A stretch of DNA of 64,000 nt, from assembly GCF_004341625.1 (NCBI RefSeq), contig NZ_SLZG01000023.1, positions 1 to 64,000 of the forward strand, written 5' to 3'. The DNA is from Rhizobium sp. BK376 (GTDB lineage Bacteria > Pseudomonadota > Alphaproteobacteria > Rhizobiales > Rhizobiaceae). A program made the position numbers and the translations under genes. Under the pieces are notes generated by a model. The model saw nothing but the letters and a program-made list of their open reading frames with translations, had not been told where the DNA came from and did not search any database. Of this stretch, positions 33,919 to 43,294 are shown in pieces; the stretch's first letter is position 1, and the number at the start of each line of letters is the position of its first letter.

Positions 33919-35805
33919 CTATTGTATGAGGCCTATGGAAAGCCACGGAACCAGAGCAATGATCACCACGCCGATGGTGAGTATGGCGAGATAGGGCCAG
34001 AGATGTCGCATCGCCCTGTTGGGATCGGCTCCGCCGATTGCACAGGTGATATAGAAACCGACGCCGAAGGGCGGGGTGAACAGACCAAGGCTCATCGCCA
34101 GAATGGCTACGATCGCGTAGTAGATGTCGTTGATACCTAGGCCTTGGGCAATCGGGAACATCAACGGTCCGAAAAGCACGATAGCCGGCAGTCCCTCAAG
34201 CACGCTGCCGAGAATTGCAAACAACAGGATGGAAAGGGCCATGAAGGTCGGCACGCCGCCCGGAACTGCCGCAATGGCGTCGGCAAGCGTCTGAGAGAAG
34301 CCCGACTGGGTGATTGCCCATGCCATCGCCGTAGCAGCGCCGGTTACGAATAGAATGGCCCCCGAAAGAGAGGCCGTCGCAGCCAGCATGGGAATCAGCC
34401 GCTTCCACTCGAATTGCCGGTAGAGCAGGAGGCCGACGATGAGCGCGTAGACGATGCCGACGGTCGAGACTTCGGTGGCTGTCGCGACACCCTCGACGAC
34501 GGCGCTGCGGATGACGAATGGCAGCGCAAGTGCCGGCAGCGCGACTACGAAACTCTTCCACATTAAGCTGCGCTTCACCGCAGGTCCCTTCGCCTTCGGC
34601 GCCTTGCGGGTGCGAAACCAGACGAATATGCAGAGCATGACGCCCAACAAGGCGGACGGCAGCAAGCCCGCGGTAAACAATCCCGCAATCGACAGGCCCG
34701 TTACCGAACCGACTGCGATCAGGATAAGGCTCGGGGGGACCGTTTCCGTCTGCGCGCCGGTTGCCGCAAGCAGGGCGGTCATGGCGTCTCGGTCGTTTCC
34801 GAGCTTTTCCATCTCGGGAAACAATGCCGGTGCAATCGCCGCCATATCGGCAGCCTTCGAGCCTGAAATTCCCGAGACCAGATACATCGCCGCGATGAGG
34901 ACATATTGCAATCCGCCCCGGACATGGCCGAGCAGGTTTGACAGGAAGATGATCATCCGTTCCGCCATGCCCGTCATCTCGATGAGCAGACCGAGGAAGA
35001 CGAATGTCGGGATCGCCAGCAGAAGCAATTGCGACATGCCGGCATCCAGGCGTGCAACCAGGATGGACGGCGGCACGTAGGTTCCGAGCGTCAGATAGGC
35101 AAAGGTCGCGGTGCTGAAGGCAAAAGCAATGGGAATGCCCGAAAAGACCATCAGCGGGACGCCGACCAGAAAGAAGATGGCAAGATTGGCCTGATCGAGA
35201 TCGAGAAAGAAGGGTTGCAGAAAGGCAAGCACGGAAGCCGCAATCACCACGGCAACAACCGAGACGACGGCGACCATGCGCGGCATGGTGCGAAACCGCA
35301 GGATCGCCGAGACGATCATCAACCCGATGCCGACAGGCATGGCGACCGCCCGCCAGAACATCGATATTTCGAGACTGGGGCTAATGACGCCGGCCTCTGT
35401 CTGAACATGCTCGAAGGATGGCGGCAACAAAAGCAGCAGAAAGGCGATAACCACAGCCAGCGCGAAGCCCGACAGATAGCTCTGCCATGAGGCCGGCAGC
35501 ATCGAGACGAAAGTGGTCATCCGCATATGTTCCCACCGCCGCAAGGCGATCGCGGCGCCGAGCATGCCGAGCCAGAGGAACAGGATGGAATCGAATTCGT
35601 CCGTCCATACGAGCGGATGGTGGAAGACGTAACGGGCAACGATGCCCAGGAACAGGACGACGATCTCGATAGCCAGCAATAAAGCCGCTACTGCTGAGAT
35701 GGCCGCGACGAAGAATTCGTCGACTACCGTCAATATGCCGGTCTTCCGATCCTCGTCAGCCCGCTTTTCAATTGTCTTACCGCTCAAGGTTCTCGCCCCA
35801 GCCAT
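33919..35805 (-). CDS. TRAP transporter fused small and large membrane protein
   Basis: A 628-residue protein joining DctQ (about residues 1-190, four helices, with VWTDEFDSILFLWLGMLGAA) to DctM (about 195-628, twelve helices, with GSKAADMAAIAPALFPEME and FTPPFGVGFYITC). Fused QM subunits are known in many alphaproteobacteria. It imports an organic acid with a sodium gradient, using the receptor at 36777-37787. I start at 35805 behind GGGAGGGTAC; the frame runs 150 bases further upstream into the hydrolase gene region without homology. It is the last gene of the three-gene operon. Confidence 0.9.
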   Translation of the reverse strand: MAGARTLSGKTIEKRADEDRKTGILTVVDEFFVAAISAVAALLLAIEIVVLFLGIVARYVFHHPLVWTDEFDSILFLWLGMLGAAIALRRWEHMRMTTFVSMLPASWQSYLSGFALAVVIAFLLLLLPPSFEHVQTEAGVISPSLEISMFWRAVAMPVGIGLMIVSAILRFRTMPRMVAVVSVVAVVIAASVLAFLQPFFLDLDQANLAIFFLVGVPLMVFSGIPIAFAFSTATFAYLTLGTYVPPSILVARLDAGMSQLLLLAIPTFVFLGLLIEMTGMAERMIIFLSNLLGHVRGGLQYVLIAAMYLVSGISGSKAADMAAIAPALFPEMEKLGNDRDAMTALLAATGAQTETVPPSLILIAVGSVTGLSIAGLFTAGLLPSALLGVMLCIFVWFRTRKAPKAKGPAVKRSLMWKSFVVALPALALPFVIRSAVVEGVATATEVSTVGIVYALIVGLLLYRQFEWKRLIPMLAATASLSGAILFVTGAATAMAWAITQSGFSQTLADAIAAVPGGVPTFMALSILLFAILGSVLEGLPAIVLFGPLMFPIAQGLGINDIYYAIVAILAMSLGLFTPPFGVGFYITCAIGGADPNRAMRHLWPYLAILTIGVVIIALVPWLSIGLIQ

Positions 35806-35822
35806 GGATGTACCCTCCCGGC

Positions 35823-36728
35823 TCAGCCTGCCGCTGCCGCTGCCCGACGCTGCTGCGTGGCGGTATCGGATGCGGGATCCCAACAAGCGTCCACAAACGT
35901 CGTCAATTCGGCGTTGAACCGCTCCGCCGCCTCGTAGAACACGGAATGCCCGCATCCATCGTAAAGGCTCAAGGTCGCATGGGGGACGAGTCGGTGGGTG
36001 ATTTCCGCGGCGCTTGGGAGGACCAGAATATCATCACGACCATGGACGATGAGGGTTGGGACGGTGACGGCCTTCAGGGCCGCTTCGGAGATTGTCGGCT
36101 CGGTCCACCATTTACCGATCTGCTGGCGGATCTCGAAGGGGCAGACCATGTTGTAGGCGAGCGCGAACGCAAATTCCTCGCCTGAAGGCTGCACGCCAAA
36201 GCAGTTGCGAAGGAACGCCAGCGAGACCTCCACCCGGCTGCCGAGGTCATCGATATCGAGCTTTTGCACGACGGCGTTACCGGCGCCGATAACCTCAGGC
36301 ACTTCGACCGGCCGACAGGACAGGAAGGCGACGCCGCTCAGCTGCGCATCGCCGTAGTCGACCAGATATTGCCGCACGATCCGCCCGCCAAGCGACCAGC
36401 CGGCGAGGACTGGCTTGCGGAGCTTGAGTGCATCGATGACGGATTGTACCTCGCCGGACCAGCGCTTGCCTTGCTGATACCACCCGTCGCCGAAAGGCTT
36501 GTCGGAGAGGCCGTGCCCGCGCGGATCGAAGGAAATGATACGGAACCTCTGCATTTCTGGATCCGAGTATTGTTTGACGAAAGACAGATAGCTTTGCGCA
36601 ACGCCCGTGACCAACAGCAGTTCGGGTCCTTCGGGATTGCCCCATTCCCGTACTTCGATCACCACACCGTCGTCGGTGCGAACGCGATGGCGGCGACCGG
36701 CAGGCCGGTTTTCGAAAGCATTCTTCAA
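35823..36728 (-). CDS. Alpha/beta hydrolase
   Basis: A 301-residue hydrolase. The nucleophile elbow is AGWSLGGRIV near residue 115, the acid is in VHGRDDILVLPSAA, and the final His in DGCGHSVFYEAAERF. These are the three members of the triad in order. The cap region carries a Met/Cys-rich LSCRPVEVPEV. Similar enzymes include lactonases, esterases and haloperoxidase-like proteins. It is encoded between the TRAP receptor and the TRAP membrane protein on the same strand, so it should act on the compound brought in by this transporter, perhaps cleaving an ester or lactone. Confidence 0.85.
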   Translation of the reverse strand: MKNAFENRPAGRRHRVRTDDGVVIEVREWGNPEGPELLLVTGVAQSYLSFVKQYSDPEMQRFRIISFDPRGHGLSDKPFGDGWYQQGKRWSGEVQSVIDALKLRKPVLAGWSLGGRIVRQYLVDYGDAQLSGVAFLSCRPVEVPEVIGAGNAVVQKLDIDDLGSRVEVSLAFLRNCFGVQPSGEEFAFALAYNMVCPFEIRQQIGKWWTEPTISEAALKAVTVPTLIVHGRDDILVLPSAAEITHRLVPHATLSLYDGCGHSVFYEAAERFNAELTTFVDACWDPASDTATQQRRAAAAAG

Positions 36729-36776
36729 TTCAATCTCCAGATCAGCGACGGCCCGAAAGGCCGTATGACATTACCT

Positions 36777-37787
36777 TCAGCCCAGGGGCCCCGTGTAATG
36801 TTCGAGGCGCGTCCAGGCCTCATCTCCGATTTGCTTGCGCCAATTGGCGTAGAACCCAGCCTGCTTGAGCTTGGCGCGGAAGGAATCGGGCTCGGTCGGG
36901 TTCACCGCCAGTCCCTTGGTCTTCAACTGGTCGATGAGCGTCTTGTTGAGCGTGACGAGATCGGCGCGCTGCAACAACGCTTTTTCGCTGAAGACCGAGT
37001 TCGCGATGTTCTGAACATCTTCGGGCAGGCGCTTCCAAGCGGCGCCGTTGGCGATGATCCAGAACCCGTCCCAGACGTGGTTCGTCAGCGACATGTATTT
37101 CTGCACTTCATAGAACTTGCCGCTATCGATCTGCGACAGCGGGTTTTCCTGACCATCGACGACTTTGGTCTGCAGGGCTGTATAGATTTCGCCGAACTGC
37201 ATACTGACCGGAGCAACGCCGAGGCCTTGGAACAGGGAGACGAGGGGCGGAGCGCCTGGCACGCGAAGTTTCAGGCCGGCAAGATCGTCGGCTGTGTTGA
37301 TCGCCCGCGCGCTATTGGTGACCTGCCGGTAGCCAAGATCCCACATCTTGGTCATCGGAACGAGATTGGTCTTGCTGGAAATCTGATCGCGAACATAGGT
37401 GCCGAGATCTCCGTCCATGGCCTCCCAGACTTTGTCGTAGTTCGGGAAGGCGAATCCCATGCCGTCGATTGCGGTCACAGGCAGAACGGAGGCAAGAATG
37501 AGGCCGGCGGCCGGGAAGAATTCGACCGCTCCACTGCGAACCTGCGATAGAAGATCGTTGTCGCCGCCGAGCTGACTGTTGGGGAAGACCTGGATGTTTA
37601 GACGGCCGCTGGTTTTCTCGAGGATTTCGCTCGAAGCTTCAACAAGACGTTTGCTGAAGGGATGGTCGGCAGGCGTGCTGTGGCCGAGTTTGTAGCGAAA
37701 CTGCGCGGCAAGGGCGTTCTTCGACATGGTCGCTGCTGCAGCAGCTGCCGCAGCCCCGCCAATGAAATGACGGCGATTGATATGCAT
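36777..37787 (-). CDS. TRAP transporter substrate receptor DctP
   Basis: A 336-residue solute receptor. The start at 37787 follows GGGAGGAA, and the N terminus reads INRRHFIGGAAAAAAAA, a twin-arginine style signal. Export as a folded protein is therefore likely. KLGHSTPADHPFS, LKLRVPGAPPLVSLFQGLG (with the Arg that binds the carboxylate of the ligand) and DGQENPLSQI are DctP family motifs. It begins the operon, with the alpha/beta hydrolase 48 bases after it. The ligand should be a carboxylate. Confidence 0.9.
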   Translation of the reverse strand: MHINRRHFIGGAAAAAAAATMSKNALAAQFRYKLGHSTPADHPFSKRLVEASSEILEKTSGRLNIQVFPNSQLGGDNDLLSQVRSGAVEFFPAAGLILASVLPVTAIDGMGFAFPNYDKVWEAMDGDLGTYVRDQISSKTNLVPMTKMWDLGYRQVTNSARAINTADDLAGLKLRVPGAPPLVSLFQGLGVAPVSMQFGEIYTALQTKVVDGQENPLSQIDSGKFYEVQKYMSLTNHVWDGFWIIANGAAWKRLPEDVQNIANSVFSEKALLQRADLVTLNKTLIDQLKTKGLAVNPTEPDSFRAKLKQAGFYANWRKQIGDEAWTRLEHYTGPLG

Positions 37788-37932
37788 ATGTATTCCTCCC
37801 ATTATTCTCGGTCTTCGCCGGCCGCTCCCCGGTACCGGCTGAAGTCGGTTTGCATGATGTCGCGCCTTTGTGACAGATGCCATTGCCCATTCGTGAAGCT
37901 GCATGCGTCGTTGGCGAAGATCCCGGCCGCGT

Positions 37933-37972
37933 GCTATCGTTCGGATGTAAGTTCTTGTATTGGCTATCGTTC
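37933..37972. repeat. Direct repeat in the TRAP/LysR divergent region
   Basis: GCTATCGTTC occurs at 37933-37942 and again at 37963-37972, exactly 30 bases apart, so both copies face the same side of the helix. They lie between the divergent TRAP operon and the LysR gene and may be binding sites of that LysR protein. The motif lacks the usual T-N11-A symmetry. Confidence 0.4.
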
Positions 37973-38012
37973 AGTGCAAGGCGCGGGGAACATCGCTCTG
38001 GGGGAGGGCCAT

Positions 38013-38900
38013 TTGACGCGTGTCGATCTGATTACACTTAGTCTTTTCATCGCTGTGGCTGAAGAAACGAGCCTGGCTAAGGCGGCTGAGCGCGAACATC
38101 TTGCGGCCTCGGCAATCAGCAAGCGCCTTGCTGACCTGGAACTCAATTTCAACATCAAGTTGTTCGAGCGCAAGCCGCACGGCATGTTCCTGACCGCCGC
38201 CGGCTCGGCACTGCTGCATCACGCCCGCCTTATCATGCGTAATGTTGCCGAGCTCGAAGCGGAGCTACAGGATTTCTCCGCCGGCGTGCGCGGTACCATC
38301 CGTGTTCAGGCGAACGCCACCGCGATGGGGAGCTATCTGCCAGAAGATCTGAAGACCTTCCTAGCCCTTTATCCCGAAGTTCGCGTCGAGGTGGGAGAAA
38401 GCACGACGCCTGAGACATTGCGCGCGATTGCAGACAATGCCGCCGATATCGGAATTTACGGTGACGTGATCGTTCCAACCGATTTGACATCCTTTGTCTA
38501 TCGGGCTGACCGTCTCGCGCTGCTCGTTCCGCTGAGCCATCCCTTGGCCTGCAAGGATTGCGTCACCTTTGCCGACACGGTTGAATACAACTATATCGGC
38601 GCTCCGAAAGGGAGCTCGATCGACACCGCGCTCATACGCGCTGGAAGTGATCTTGGCGTGACGCTACGCATGAGCACGCGCACCTCCGGCTTCGACGCGA
38701 TCAGCCGCATGGTCGCCGCCGGGCTTGGAGTAGCCGTGGTGCCGCACAGTGTGGCAACCTCTTATGCCGAAGCTCTTGGTGTAAAAGTCCTTACACTCAA
38801 CGAACAATGGGCCGAGAGGCGATTGATGATCAGCGTTCGAAGTATCGATTCGTTGACTCCCGCGGCCGCGGCGTTCCTTGCCCATTTGACCACGGACTAA
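38013..38900 (+). CDS. LysR family regulator
   Basis: A 295-residue LysR regulator. The N-terminal helix-turn-helix runs through SLAKAAEREHLAASAISKRLADLE, followed by the effector domain with VRVEVGESTT and the late AAGLGVAVVPHSVA. I use the TTG at 38013 as start because GGGGGAGG lies five bases before it and the family N terminus then begins normally (TRVDLITLSLFIAVAEE). The open frame extends some 350 bases upstream but has no similarity there. It diverges from the TRAP operon and presumably controls it. Confidence 0.85.
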   Translation: MTRVDLITLSLFIAVAEETSLAKAAEREHLAASAISKRLADLELNFNIKLFERKPHGMFLTAAGSALLHHARLIMRNVAELEAELQDFSAGVRGTIRVQANATAMGSYLPEDLKTFLALYPEVRVEVGESTTPETLRAIADNAADIGIYGDVIVPTDLTSFVYRADRLALLVPLSHPLACKDCVTFADTVEYNYIGAPKGSSIDTALIRAGSDLGVTLRMSTRTSGFDAISRMVAAGLGVAVVPHSVATSYAEALGVKVLTLNEQWAERRLMISVRSIDSLTPAAAAFLAHLTTD

Positions 38901-38943
38901 AGGTGGGTTGGAGAAGTTAAGGAGCGCGAGCGTTCGGCGCTGG

Positions 38944-40566
38944 CTATTTTCGTTCCACCGTTCTCCAGAAGGCGCATTGGTGTTCTGTCGCGAAATTGTT
39001 GATGCTTCTGGAGGTCGGCTTGTTAAGGGATTGCACCGGCCCTGCCTTGCCATCATCGAATCGGGGCCATACCGGCAGGCCCGTTCCATCGGGATTGCCG
39101 GCGCGAGCAAAATTTGCCCAATAGGCGCGCATCTGCCTACCAAGCGCTTTCTGGGCGTCCGTCATGTCGGGCGTTCCCTTAAGCGTGATGCTGGTCAGAT
39201 CGAAGAGATATTGAAGCTCACTGAAATGGCCTGCCCGATAGGAAAAGCTGATCGGCGGAGCGACGATTGAGCGCGCATCGGTGTCAGCCATCTCATATTC
39301 AAAGGTCGGTGAATATTTTGCCATGACCTTGTTGATCTCGAACGCGGGGCAGGCGATCACACCATCGGTGATGACTTGGGCGGCCGCCAATCCCGGCGCC
39401 TTGTACTTCGAAAGAGCATAGGTTTTCGATATCGCCGGGATGGCTGCGTCGGCAAAGCCGACACGCGGTATGAAGGATCCGATACCCTGAAGCGCCTTCT
39501 CGTAATCCTTTGCGACAAGCGGGCTCCCCGACAGATCGAACATGAAACCCGCAATCAGATTGCCTTCGTCATGGTTCGTTCCGTTGATGACCGGTACGCG
39601 GTTGTAATGTCCGGCCCCGAGAGCGTCGGCGATCGGACCGATCAGGAGCTTCCCGTCGATGATCGTCGCAATCGGCGTTGCCTGCGCAGAAACGAGTGCA
39701 TCGACCGGTACCTTGCGAAGACAGGCGGCCGCCTCCGCGCCGGCATCCACTGGGCAGCCCACTTTCTGGGCGAGGGTTTTGCCCTGGTCCTCCGCCGTCT
39801 GCAATGTCTGGTCCGCAGGAGCGCCGCTTTCGATGATCGCCTTCTGGAAAAGGCCGGCAGCCATCGGCGAAACGATGTGCGCGTAGATCGCGATCGCTCC
39901 GGCCGACTCGCCGAAAATTGTCACGTTGTCGGGATTGCCGCCGAAGGAGGCTATGTTGTCGCGAACCCATCTAAGAGACTGCTGTTGATCGAGCAGGCCA
40001 TAATTCGCAACGGCATGATCTTCCGCATCCAGTGCGGGATGGGCAAAGAAGCCGAGCGCGCCAAGACGATAGTTGACCGTAACGACGACGACATCATTTT
40101 CCCTGGCAAGGTCGTCGGCATTGTAGAGATCCCCGGAACCCCCAGTAAAGCCGCCGCCATAGAAGAACACCATGACGGGCTTCCGCTGCCAGAATTGCAT
40201 GCCGGAGCCGTCCGCGGGAACGGTAACGTTGAGAAAAAGGCAATCCTCATTCGAAGAAGGGACACCCCACGGGCTCTTGCCCTGCGGGCAGCCGCTGCCT
40301 GGTTTGGTCGCATCGACCGTTCCGCTTGCCGCCGGGGCCGGGGCGGGTGGCTTCCATCGCAGATCGCCGATCGGCGCTTGGGCATAGCGGATGCCCATAA
40401 ATTTCGCGAGACCCGGCGAAGAGGTACCGACAAGCGTTTCGCGCCCGACATTTGCTTGAGGCGCATCGACAGCAAAGACTGACGTAGCTGACAGTACCGC
40501 CATTGCCACGGCTGCGGGCACAAAAAACCGTTTGGCGCCACGCAGCGACGCCGCCAAAATAGACAT
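38944..40566 (-). CDS. Secreted type-B carboxylesterase
   Basis: A 540-residue carboxylesterase/lipase of the cholinesterase fold. The first 30 residues form a signal peptide ending SVFA before VDAPQ. SNEDCLFLNVTVPADG is the type-B signature, the nucleophile is in GESAGAIAIYAH, and GHFSELQYLF near the C terminus supplies the His. It begins at 40566 behind GGGAGGAATTC. It cleaves esters in the periplasm or outside. It is convergent with the LysR gene and may cooperate with the TRAP transporter, releasing an acid that this system imports. That link is inferred from position. Confidence 0.88.
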   Translation of the reverse strand: MSILAASLRGAKRFFVPAAVAMAVLSATSVFAVDAPQANVGRETLVGTSSPGLAKFMGIRYAQAPIGDLRWKPPAPAPAASGTVDATKPGSGCPQGKSPWGVPSSNEDCLFLNVTVPADGSGMQFWQRKPVMVFFYGGGFTGGSGDLYNADDLARENDVVVVTVNYRLGALGFFAHPALDAEDHAVANYGLLDQQQSLRWVRDNIASFGGNPDNVTIFGESAGAIAIYAHIVSPMAAGLFQKAIIESGAPADQTLQTAEDQGKTLAQKVGCPVDAGAEAAACLRKVPVDALVSAQATPIATIIDGKLLIGPIADALGAGHYNRVPVINGTNHDEGNLIAGFMFDLSGSPLVAKDYEKALQGIGSFIPRVGFADAAIPAISKTYALSKYKAPGLAAAQVITDGVIACPAFEINKVMAKYSPTFEYEMADTDARSIVAPPISFSYRAGHFSELQYLFDLTSITLKGTPDMTDAQKALGRQMRAYWANFARAGNPDGTGLPVWPRFDDGKAGPVQSLNKPTSRSINNFATEHQCAFWRTVERK

Positions 40567-41024
40567 GAATTCCTCCCAGACCACGGATGCCTACAAGAGC
40601 TGCCCTTGTTTCGATCGCTCGGGCGTGTCCTCACCTATCCGTAACAGGAGACTATGCACTGAGGCCCGGCGATGGCTATTTCCGAATCAAGAACGGCCAT
40701 GCGTGGAATGAGAAGGGCGAACTGCCAGTGAATTTGAGAAGCTGCTTATCCCGCAATCGATAGCTGCTGCGCTAGCTGTCGACACCCAGCTGGATCCGTC
40801 CGAGCCATACGATCTCGCCGTTTAGATAGTCCGTTTCGAGAGAGCCGGTACCCCGGACAACGCTTTGCATCGTCGATGACCCCATTCGATCACGGCCCGA
40901 AACGGTGCCCAAGGTTGTTTCCTTGCGAGCGGGCGCATCCGACTTGTCCTAATCAACGCCGGGCGCGCCCAAGACTTGCTCGCCTTCGGCGCGCACTGTC
41001 TCGTATCATTCGTTCTGTACCAGT

Positions 41025-41130
41025 GACGCGCTCGGGCAGTGTCGATCCGGCCAAACCGCGCGGCGGCTTCCGAGACGATATGTTGGGCGGTCACGGGATC
41101 GCCGATACCCTGCGCAACGCGGCCAGTCCT
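41025..41130 (-). pseudogene. Possible SDR gene remnant
   Basis: The minus strand reads GRVAQGIGDPVTAQHIV then SEAAARFGRIDT, which matches the stretch of short-chain dehydrogenases that precedes LVNNAG. Before and after this the frame has no SDR motif. The 590-base gap between the esterase and the desaturase otherwise shows no gene. This is probably a decayed fragment. Confidence 0.4.
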
Positions 41131-41159
41131 ATCCATGCCCCAATGGTGCTGCGATCTTC

Positions 41160-42188
41160 CTACGGACATCTCTTGGCCTCGCTCAGCGAAACGAGCCGCC
41201 GCGAGTTCTCGTCCCAAAGGATGAATTTTACGCAGCGCAAGCTCTCTTTGAGGGTGATCCGGCTGACGCTTGTAAGTTCCGGATAATCGCGCAACACTTC
41301 CGGCAGCCTGTAGAAGGGCACGCGGCTTGAAATATGGTGGATGTGATGCATGCCGATATTGGCGGTTATCCAACGCAGAGGCCGCGGGAGATCGTAATAT
41401 GAAGCGCCGTGCATGGCCGCATGCTGGAGCGTCCATTCCGGGGGCCTGGACCAGTGGGTCTCCTCGAATTGGTGCTGGATATAAAACAGCCACACACCGA
41501 CCGAACCGGCGATGAGCACGATCGGCAGATGGATCAACAGAAAAGGGACGATCCCGACAGCCCATATCAGGAGTGCTGCGAGTGCCACAACGACCGCGTT
41601 CGTTCCCATCGTCGAGATCCACGGAAGCGCACCGGCTCGCATCATCCCGAATGGCAGTCTCTGCTTGAACAGGAAAAGCCATGCCGGACCAATGCCAAAC
41701 ATGACAAGCGGATGCCGATATAGCCTGTAGCCGAGCTTTCCAAGACGCGACAGGGCGCGATATTCGGCAACGGTGAACGTGGCGATATCGCCGACACCTC
41801 TTTCGTCGAGATTGCCGGCCGAGGCGTGGTGTTCGGCATGCGCGCGGCGCCAATAGTCGTAAGGCGTAAGTGTCAGGATGCCGATTGCGCGACCCGTCCA
41901 GTCATCGAACCGACGCCTTCCGAAGAACGAGCCATGCCCACAATCGTGCTGCACCATGAAGAGCCGCAAGAGAAATCCGGCTGCCGGGATAACAAGGATC
42001 AAGCCGAGCCAATACCCATGGTCTATCGCCATCCAGGCTGCCGCCCAGAGAAGCACGAATGGTACCAAGCTCACGCACAGCTCAAACAGGCTTCGGCCGA
42101 TCGCCGGCTTTCGGTAGGTCGAGAGAATTTTGAGCCAGGTTCTTTCAGTCTTGTCGCCGCCCGGGCCAGTTCTGGTCGTGGCGTTCAT
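41160..42188 (-). CDS. Membrane fatty acid desaturase
   Basis: A 342-residue di-iron desaturase of the delta-12/omega-6 type. The three His boxes are HDCGH near residue 93, HAEHH near residue 129 and HHIHH near residue 292. About four to six hydrophobic segments lie between them. These eight His ligands hold the oxygen-activating iron pair. I start it at 42188 (MNATTRTGPGG), where ATGA overlaps the stop of the preceding small gene. It would introduce double bonds into membrane lipids, which fits a role in adapting membranes to temperature or stress. Electron donor and regiochemistry cannot be read from sequence. Confidence 0.88.
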   Translation of the reverse strand: MNATTRTGPGGDKTERTWLKILSTYRKPAIGRSLFELCVSLVPFVLLWAAAWMAIDHGYWLGLILVIPAAGFLLRLFMVQHDCGHGSFFGRRRFDDWTGRAIGILTLTPYDYWRRAHAEHHASAGNLDERGVGDIATFTVAEYRALSRLGKLGYRLYRHPLVMFGIGPAWLFLFKQRLPFGMMRAGALPWISTMGTNAVVVALAALLIWAVGIVPFLLIHLPIVLIAGSVGVWLFYIQHQFEETHWSRPPEWTLQHAAMHGASYYDLPRPLRWITANIGMHHIHHISSRVPFYRLPEVLRDYPELTSVSRITLKESLRCVKFILWDENSRRLVSLSEAKRCP

Positions 42189-42400
42189 GGGCGATGCGCA
42201 TCTTGCGCCTCGGCGGCGCTGCGAAAGAAGTGTTCGGCGTGCTGGTAATCGTTTTCGGCTCCGATGCGGTCGCCAGTCGAAATCTTTGCCTCGGCAAACC
42301 GAAGGTGCTCGTGGTATCGATCCAAGAGGCGTTCCCTCGAAGGAGGAGCAATTCTCTGGCTGCGGGAAAGATGCTGATTGTTCATGATATGTCGGCCCAT
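42185..42400 (-). CDS. DUF4167-like small protein
   Basis: A 71-residue protein. The segment RLLDRYHEHLRFAEAKISTG, then DRIGAENDYQHAEHFFR closely resembles the core of the DUF4167 domain (where QHAEHYfR is conserved), but the basic glycine-arginine N terminus of that family is absent. I start at 42400 because AGGAG lies six bases upstream; a second Met at 42385 is possible. Its stop overlaps the desaturase start by four bases, so the two are translated together. Function unknown. Confidence 0.65.
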   Translation of the reverse strand: MGRHIMNNQHLSRSQRIAPPSRERLLDRYHEHLRFAEAKISTGDRIGAENDYQHAEHFFRSAAEAQDAHRP

Positions 42401-42803
42401 CGGGCGCTCCTCGTTCTGATAAAGCAAGTTGCCAAATCGATCTGCTCGGCAACGATCCGGCGTTGCTCGTCTCGGGCAAATGTCTTTGTCCTGGTAGCCG
42501 CCTGAGCTCGTGGCGGAGGCGGACCAGACAGCGTTGCGGCTGTCGTAGACTGTTGTTTTGAATTGGGGTTCATGGGATCCATGCGCACGAGCAGCGCTCG
42601 ACAGCGTCAATTAAAATCGCTGATTGGAAGATTGTGAATTTATGCCGGCAATCGGACGGCAGCCTCTGTAACGAGCACTGCGCTCGGAAGATTCAACCTA
42701 TACAGCAGCATTGTGGCGGCTTCACGTCCCAGATCCAGTGAAGAGCAGGGCATTGCGAAATGAGATGCCTAGCATTGTCTGGCTATTGCGTTAATACACG
42801 GTC

Positions 42804-43100
42804 ATGACCGTCCCAATTGACTTTGACTGTGAAGCCTGCGGTGCTTGCTGCTCGTTCTCGCCCGCCTGGCCCAGATTTTCCACCGAGACGGATGCGGAGC
42901 TCGACGCTATACCGGCGCGCTTTGTTTCGGAGGATCAGCGGGGGATGCGGTGCAACGGGGCGCGTTGTTCTGCTTTGGCTGGCATTGTTGGTTCTCGGAC
43001 ATCTTGTCTGGTTTACGAACTTCGGCCCGATGTCTGCCGGGCCTGTGTCCCAGGAGACGGAGCCTGTCTGGAGGCACGTTCGTCTTTTGGGCTCGACTAA
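42804..43100 (+). CDS. YkgJ-type cysteine cluster protein
   Basis: A 98-residue protein with the CEACGACC motif at residues 9-16 and further cysteines in CNGARCSAL, RTSCLVYELRPDVCRAC and DGACLEARS. This arrangement is the YkgJ/UPF0153 zinc- or iron-cluster fold. Molecular function is not established for the family. No strong ribosome site is visible. A second, incomplete copy of its C-terminal half lies at 57239-57384. Confidence 0.85.
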   Translation: MTVPIDFDCEACGACCSFSPAWPRFSTETDAELDAIPARFVSEDQRGMRCNGARCSALAGIVGSRTSCLVYELRPDVCRACVPGDGACLEARSSFGLD

Positions 43101-43294
43101 ACGAAAGGCAACAGCAACAAAGCCGCCCTGCTGCTCCACGGTTTCTACCAGGTCTCAAAGGCTTGTTTTCGGGTGTTTTTGGATTTGGGCCTTGGTGTCG
43201 CCGGTTCAGATCCCAACAAGGTGAGTAAGCCTGGTCATGACTTGAAAGTGGCGGCATGATATCTGGCGATTTTCGGCGACAAAGATTGAGAGGC

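Noticed and set aside
40822..41853. Long minus-strand frame overlapping the desaturase gene
   Set aside because: Its sequence is Arg/His/Pro-rich in the desaturase part, as expected for an out-of-frame shadow. Only the short SDR-like piece near 41.1 kb looks real, and that is a relic.
42382..42588. 68-residue frame upstream of the DUF4167-like gene
   Set aside because: No family resemblance, and the downstream gene has a better start at 42400 that ignores this stop. Kept only as a remark in the findings.
43180..43230. GGTTCAGATCC, which looks like a tRNA T-loop
   Set aside because: The flanking bases do not form the five-pair T stem, and no acceptor or anticodon arm lies at the right distance.
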